Part shown: positions 60,952 to 64,000 of the stretch, piece after piece | Position numbering within the stretch: the first letter of the stretch is position 1 | How the letters are laid out: each line of letters starts with the position of its first letter | From: a bacterium | Lineage (GTDB): Bacteria; SZUA-79; Acidulodesulfobacterales; Acidulodesulfobacteraceae | Direction of reading: 5' to 3' | Assembly: GCA_021800805.1 (NCBI GenBank) | Contig: JAJYYR010000001.1 | Location: 1,120,899-1,184,898 of the forward strand | Length of the DNA: 64,000 bases | Notes under the pieces: model-generated | The model's database searches: none | What the model was told of the DNA's origin: nothing | What the model saw: the letters and a program-made list of their open reading frames with translations, nothing else | Made by a program: the position numbers and the translations under genes

Positions 60952-63900
60952 TTAATACTCTAATAAATCGCCTTTATCGATATTGTATATAACCGCCGAA
61001 ATTTTTTTATCTTTATACGTATTTATATCCGCTAAAACGGATTTATAACGAAGCAGTTGAACTTTGTAAGATTCTTCCTCTTTTTTATTTATATCTCCCG
61101 TTTTATAATCCAATACGCAAATCTCGCCCGATTTTTTAGATACGGACACCCTGTCCATACGGTAAATGCCGCCTGCGGCGGACAAATACTCTTTTTCGGT
61201 AAATACCTCGTATATTTCTTTATCGAAAAATTTTAATAAATAATCTTCTTTTTTGATGCGAAGTATTTTTTCTTTTATATCCGTTTTTGTTTCGGGGATA
61301 TTTTTAAAACCCAACAAAACCATATACTTTTCTATTAAAGCATCTAAATTTTCAAAATCTTGCGCATATTTAATTTCGCTTAAAACCCTGTGATAAAAAT
61401 CGCCTCTTTTTATGCTTAGATATTGACTGCCGGTTCTTACGGCGTATTCGAATCCGATATCGCAATATCCGCATTCTAATGTTATTTCCTTACCGGAGAC
61501 GGCATTATTTCCCGCAGCCCCGTTTTCCACGGTTTCGTTTTCTGCCGACAAAGAATCCCCGCTACGCTCTTTCGTTTTTTTTCCTCTAATTTCCGCAGGC
61601 AGAGAACATTCGCCCTTTGAAATAATTAGATTGTACAATTCGTGCTTTGCTCTCGTTAGAGCTACATAGAAAATATTTAAATCGCTTATATTCTCGTCTT
61701 TTGCGGCTTGATTATAAACCAACTCTAAGTAAGACGAATTAAACATCTTTTTTGTTATATAAAGCATGTCTAAATATTTATCTCCGCCTATTCCTTCGTT
61801 TTCTACGATAAAATTATTTTTATTGCGCCCTTTGTTATTTTTACCGTTTGAAGACCCTGATTTAAGGGCATAATTTTCTTCGGCAAAAAAAATATTTATA
61901 ACAATGTCCCATTGCAAGCCTTTTGCTTTGTGAACGGTAAGAAGAGTTAACGCATCCTGAACTTCCGGTAATTTTATAGAAAATAATTCGCTGGATTCGT
62001 CGTCTTTCAAACTAATTAATTCTAAAAGATCGTTTAAATTAGCCGAACCGTTTTCTTCGCTCGATTGAATTACGTCTAAAAAATGTGCCAGATAGGCGGA
62101 TTCTTCGGAAAAATTTTCAGGTATATAAAAGACGTTATAAATATATAAAACTATTTCGTATAAAGGCAGGTATCCGGTTTTGTTAAATAATTCCTCGAAG
62201 CATTCATTCCAGAGATTTTCGTATTTTTCTCTGAACTCGATGTAAAGCGGTTTTTTGATATTTATATTCACATTTTTTAAATTTATCTCGAATATGAATT
62301 TTTCAAATTCTTTTTTATCCGACTTAGTTCTTTTTTCAAAAACATCTCCCAGAATAAAACAGCCGAAACTAAAATCATCGAGAGGAGAGTTTAAAAAGCT
62401 CAAAAGCATTTCTATTTCTATTATTACCTTTCTGTTTCTTATATCTAAACTGCTCTGTGCTACTACCGGATAGCCTTTTTCTATAAGGCGTCCGCTTATA
62501 TCGTTCAGATATTTATTTTTTTGCATCAGTATGGCAATATCGCCGTATTTATAACTGCGGGCTTTAAGGTCTTCTAAAATTTCGATAAGGCGTGGTTCTA
62601 TGAGGTCTAAAGGATTTATGGATAACGCGTCGTCTTGTTCCGTATTATTAAATATTTCCGTAACGCAATAACCTTCGATGTTTGCATTTTTGGATATTTC
62701 ATTTTGCGGAACATCCTGTTCGTAAGTTAAAAAGCCTGCCGGATCGCCTGCTTGTTCTACTCTGTCTTTTATGACGCTTTTAAAAACATAGTTTACGTAA
62801 TCCACTAAAACTTTATCCGACCTGAAATTGGTTTTAAGGGATACTCTTTTAAATTCATTCAGCGAAGGAAAAGATTTGCCGCCGTCTTCGAGAAGAGATT
62901 TCATTATTTTATAGTCTGCGCCCCTGAACCCGTATAATGCCTGTTTTAAATCTCCGACCGTAAATAATGAACCGTTTTTTGAAAGAGACTCTTCTATTAA
63001 AGGTTTGAGATTCTGCCACTGAACCTTAGACGTATCCTGAAACTCGTCGATAAAGTAATGATAAATAGTATTTCCAAGATGAAAATAAATTTCGGGAATA
63101 GAACTTTCCGTTAGAAACCTGCTTAATTTTTTGTTTACGTCGCTTATATAAACAAATCCTAAAATATTATAAGTTTTTTTTAATTCGTTTTTAAAGGATT
63201 CGTAAAGCGTCAAATAAGGGAGATTTTTTAATTTTGCTATATCCGGCAAATATTTATCGAAATAGTCGAATAAATCTTCCCATTCTTTTGAGTAATCCGT
63301 ATTTTCGGAACCGGATTTTGGCTTTGGCTTTTTAAACGGAAATGTTTTCCTTTCGTTGATTAATCCAAAATAATTTTTGCTTTCTAAATAACTTTTTATT
63401 TTATTTAAAGTTTCGGCATTAAAATTGCCTTTAACTTCAAAACCTTCGCTCTCGGCTATTTTGAACAAATCCTTTAAAGCGTTTATTGCCGGAGTCAAGT
63501 CCCCGTCTAATTTCTTTTTAAACGAAAAATCGAATGAAAACTCGTAATTATAATTAGATTCTGCTTCCAATAGATGTTTCATACCGTTTTTAATGCTTTT
63601 AACCGGATTAAAATCTAACCCGCCGCCGCTTTGACTTTTGTTAAGCAAGTCGAGAAATTCGTTTAAAATAGCCGGATCTGCCGACTCGACGGTATTTAAG
63701 GCGGCATAGTCTATAATAGACGAACTTTCGGTAGATATTTCGAAATCTGGAGGCAGACCCATTTCTGCGGCAGACGCTTTTAGTATTTTCGACGTAAAAC
63801 TGTCTATAGTCCTAATCTGAAAATTATGATAATTCGATAGTATATCGTCTATAAGATTTTTTGCCGCCTCCGCATAATCGTTTCCATTAAGCGTCGTTAT

Positions 63901-64000
63901 ATCGGAAATGTAATCGGCATAGCGGGCAGTTTCAGTGTCGGCGGCGTCGGCGTCGACAACGGCAGCGGCGGCAGCGGCGCAGAGTAAACCGAAGCTCATA
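60952..64000 (-). CDS. AddA-type UvrD helicase/nuclease subunit (5' end outside the window)
   Basis: 1016 codons seen; the gene continues past the right edge because the Walker A motif is missing. Visible motifs: Ia-like RTIDSFTSKILKASAAEMGL, motif II IDEFQDTSKVQWQNLKPLI, motif III VGDLKQALYGFRGAD, motif IV LKTNFRSDKVL, motif V LLTVHKAKGLQWDIVI, motif VI FYVALTRAKHELY and a C-terminal nuclease motif VLDYKTGDINKKEEESYKVQ. The UvrD motor plus C-terminal RecB-like nuclease is AddA. An Ala-rich stretch near the edge (AAAAAAVVDADAAD) is low complexity. The internal Met at 63999 is not a true start. Confidence 0.9.
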   Translation of the reverse strand, partial: MSFGLLCAAAAAAVVDADAADTETARYADYISDITTLNGNDYAEAAKNLIDDILSNYHNFQIRTIDSFTSKILKASAAEMGLPPDFEISTESSSIIDYAALNTVESADPAILNEFLDLLNKSQSGGGLDFNPVKSIKNGMKHLLEAESNYNYEFSFDFSFKKKLDGDLTPAINALKDLFKIAESEGFEVKGNFNAETLNKIKSYLESKNYFGLINERKTFPFKKPKPKSGSENTDYSKEWEDLFDYFDKYLPDIAKLKNLPYLTLYESFKNELKKTYNILGFVYISDVNKKLSRFLTESSIPEIYFHLGNTIYHYFIDEFQDTSKVQWQNLKPLIEESLSKNGSLFTVGDLKQALYGFRGADYKIMKSLLEDGGKSFPSLNEFKRVSLKTNFRSDKVLVDYVNYVFKSVIKDRVEQAGDPAGFLTYEQDVPQNEISKNANIEGYCVTEIFNNTEQDDALSINPLDLIEPRLIEILEDLKARSYKYGDIAILMQKNKYLNDISGRLIEKGYPVVAQSSLDIRNRKVIIEIEMLLSFLNSPLDDFSFGCFILGDVFEKRTKSDKKEFEKFIFEINLKNVNINIKKPLYIEFREKYENLWNECFEELFNKTGYLPLYEIVLYIYNVFYIPENFSEESAYLAHFLDVIQSSEENGSANLNDLLELISLKDDESSELFSIKLPEVQDALTLLTVHKAKGLQWDIVINIFFAEENYALKSGSSNGKNNKGRNKNNFIVENEGIGGDKYLDMLYITKKMFNSSYLELVYNQAAKDENISDLNIFYVALTRAKHELYNLIISKGECSLPAEIRGKKTKERSGDSLSAENETVENGAAGNNAVSGKEITLECGYCDIGFEYAVRTGSQYLSIKRGDFYHRVLSEIKYAQDFENLDALIEKYMVLLGFKNIPETKTDIKEKILRIKKEDYLLKFFDKEIYEVFTEKEYLSAAGGIYRMDRVSVSKKSGEICVLDYKTGDINKKEEESYKVQLLRYKSVLADINTYKDKKISAVIYNIDKGDLLEY

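Noticed and set aside
1..64000. tRNA, rRNA, CRISPR, transposase or prophage genes
   Set aside because: Looked for cloverleaf-like, regularly spaced repeat and integrase/transposase motifs on both strands and found none that I could support.

Overview
The window is one long, densely packed flagellar and chemotaxis region (about 1-41.7 kb) followed by a stretch of housekeeping and accessory genes (41.7-64 kb). The DNA is A+T-rich by eye. A Gram-negative, diderm cell is indicated by a flagellar L-ring lipoprotein (FlgH), the P-ring helper FlgA and a Kdo transferase (WaaA). FlhF/FlhG, sigma-54 regulators and a FliA sigma factor suggest polar flagella with a tiered regulatory cascade. Gene content and order resemble deltaproteobacteria-like lineages. 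A closer placement (for example the acid-mine-drainage Acidulodesulfobacterales group) is only a guess.

Layout: (1) 1-2519, minus: flgF-flgG-flgA-flgH (flgH cut by the edge). (2) 2520-2903: a 384-bp gap with a sigma-54 promoter and a repeat element. (3) 2904-3969, plus: a DsrE-like protein and a PilZ protein. (4) 3950-25728, minus: one apparent transcription unit of about 22 kb, in transcription order fliL-M-N-O-P-Q-R, flhB, flhA, flhF, flhG, fliA, a HEAT-repeat gene, cheR, a cheY-like gene, cheY, cheA, cheB, cheW, a parA-like gene, a divergent cheW-like gene, a small charged protein, a FliK-like gene and a stand-alone FlhB C-terminal homologue. (5) 25935-31427, minus: flgD-flgE-fliK-fliJ-motE. 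(6) 31611-34901: an NtrC-type response regulator (minus) and a soluble sensor kinase (plus) facing each other across a RelE-type toxin-antitoxin pair. (7) 34947-39608, plus: flgB-flgC-fliE-fliF-fliG-fliH. (8) 39613-43615: a YacP/NYN nuclease, a FlrA/FleQ-like sigma-54 activator and a secreted TPR protein. (9) 43636-51626, minus: VirD4/TraG-like ATPase, DedA, bioA, PHP protein, waaA, Trm112-like, cysS. (10) 51821-54158, plus: an unrecognised HNH-nuclease-like protein and a helical/TPR partner. (11) 54161-64000: aldehyde dehydrogenase, hemB, queC, an FMN-barrel protein, addB-like and addA-like (cut by the edge).

Four near-identical sigma-54 (-24/-12) promoters, all of the form TGGCAT-N5-6-TTGCW, sit upstream of flgF, fliL, flgD and flgB. 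They fit with the two sigma-54 activators encoded here, so the structural operons are probably one RpoN regulon. FliA, encoded inside the fliL unit, would then drive late genes. No flagellin, fliD, fliS, flgK/L, motA/B, fliI, flgI or rpoN gene is in the window.

Repeats stand out. Four perfect 24-bp palindromes of one family lie between flagellar genes, and one of these is inside the coding sequence of the response regulator. A related 43-bp tandem repeat lies upstream of flgF, and there is a pair of REP-like GTCAT(G/T)CCCGC elements. The least explained genes are the HNH/TPR pair at 51.8-54.2 kb and the small genes at the distal end of the long operon. No tRNA, rRNA, CRISPR array or transposase gene was seen.
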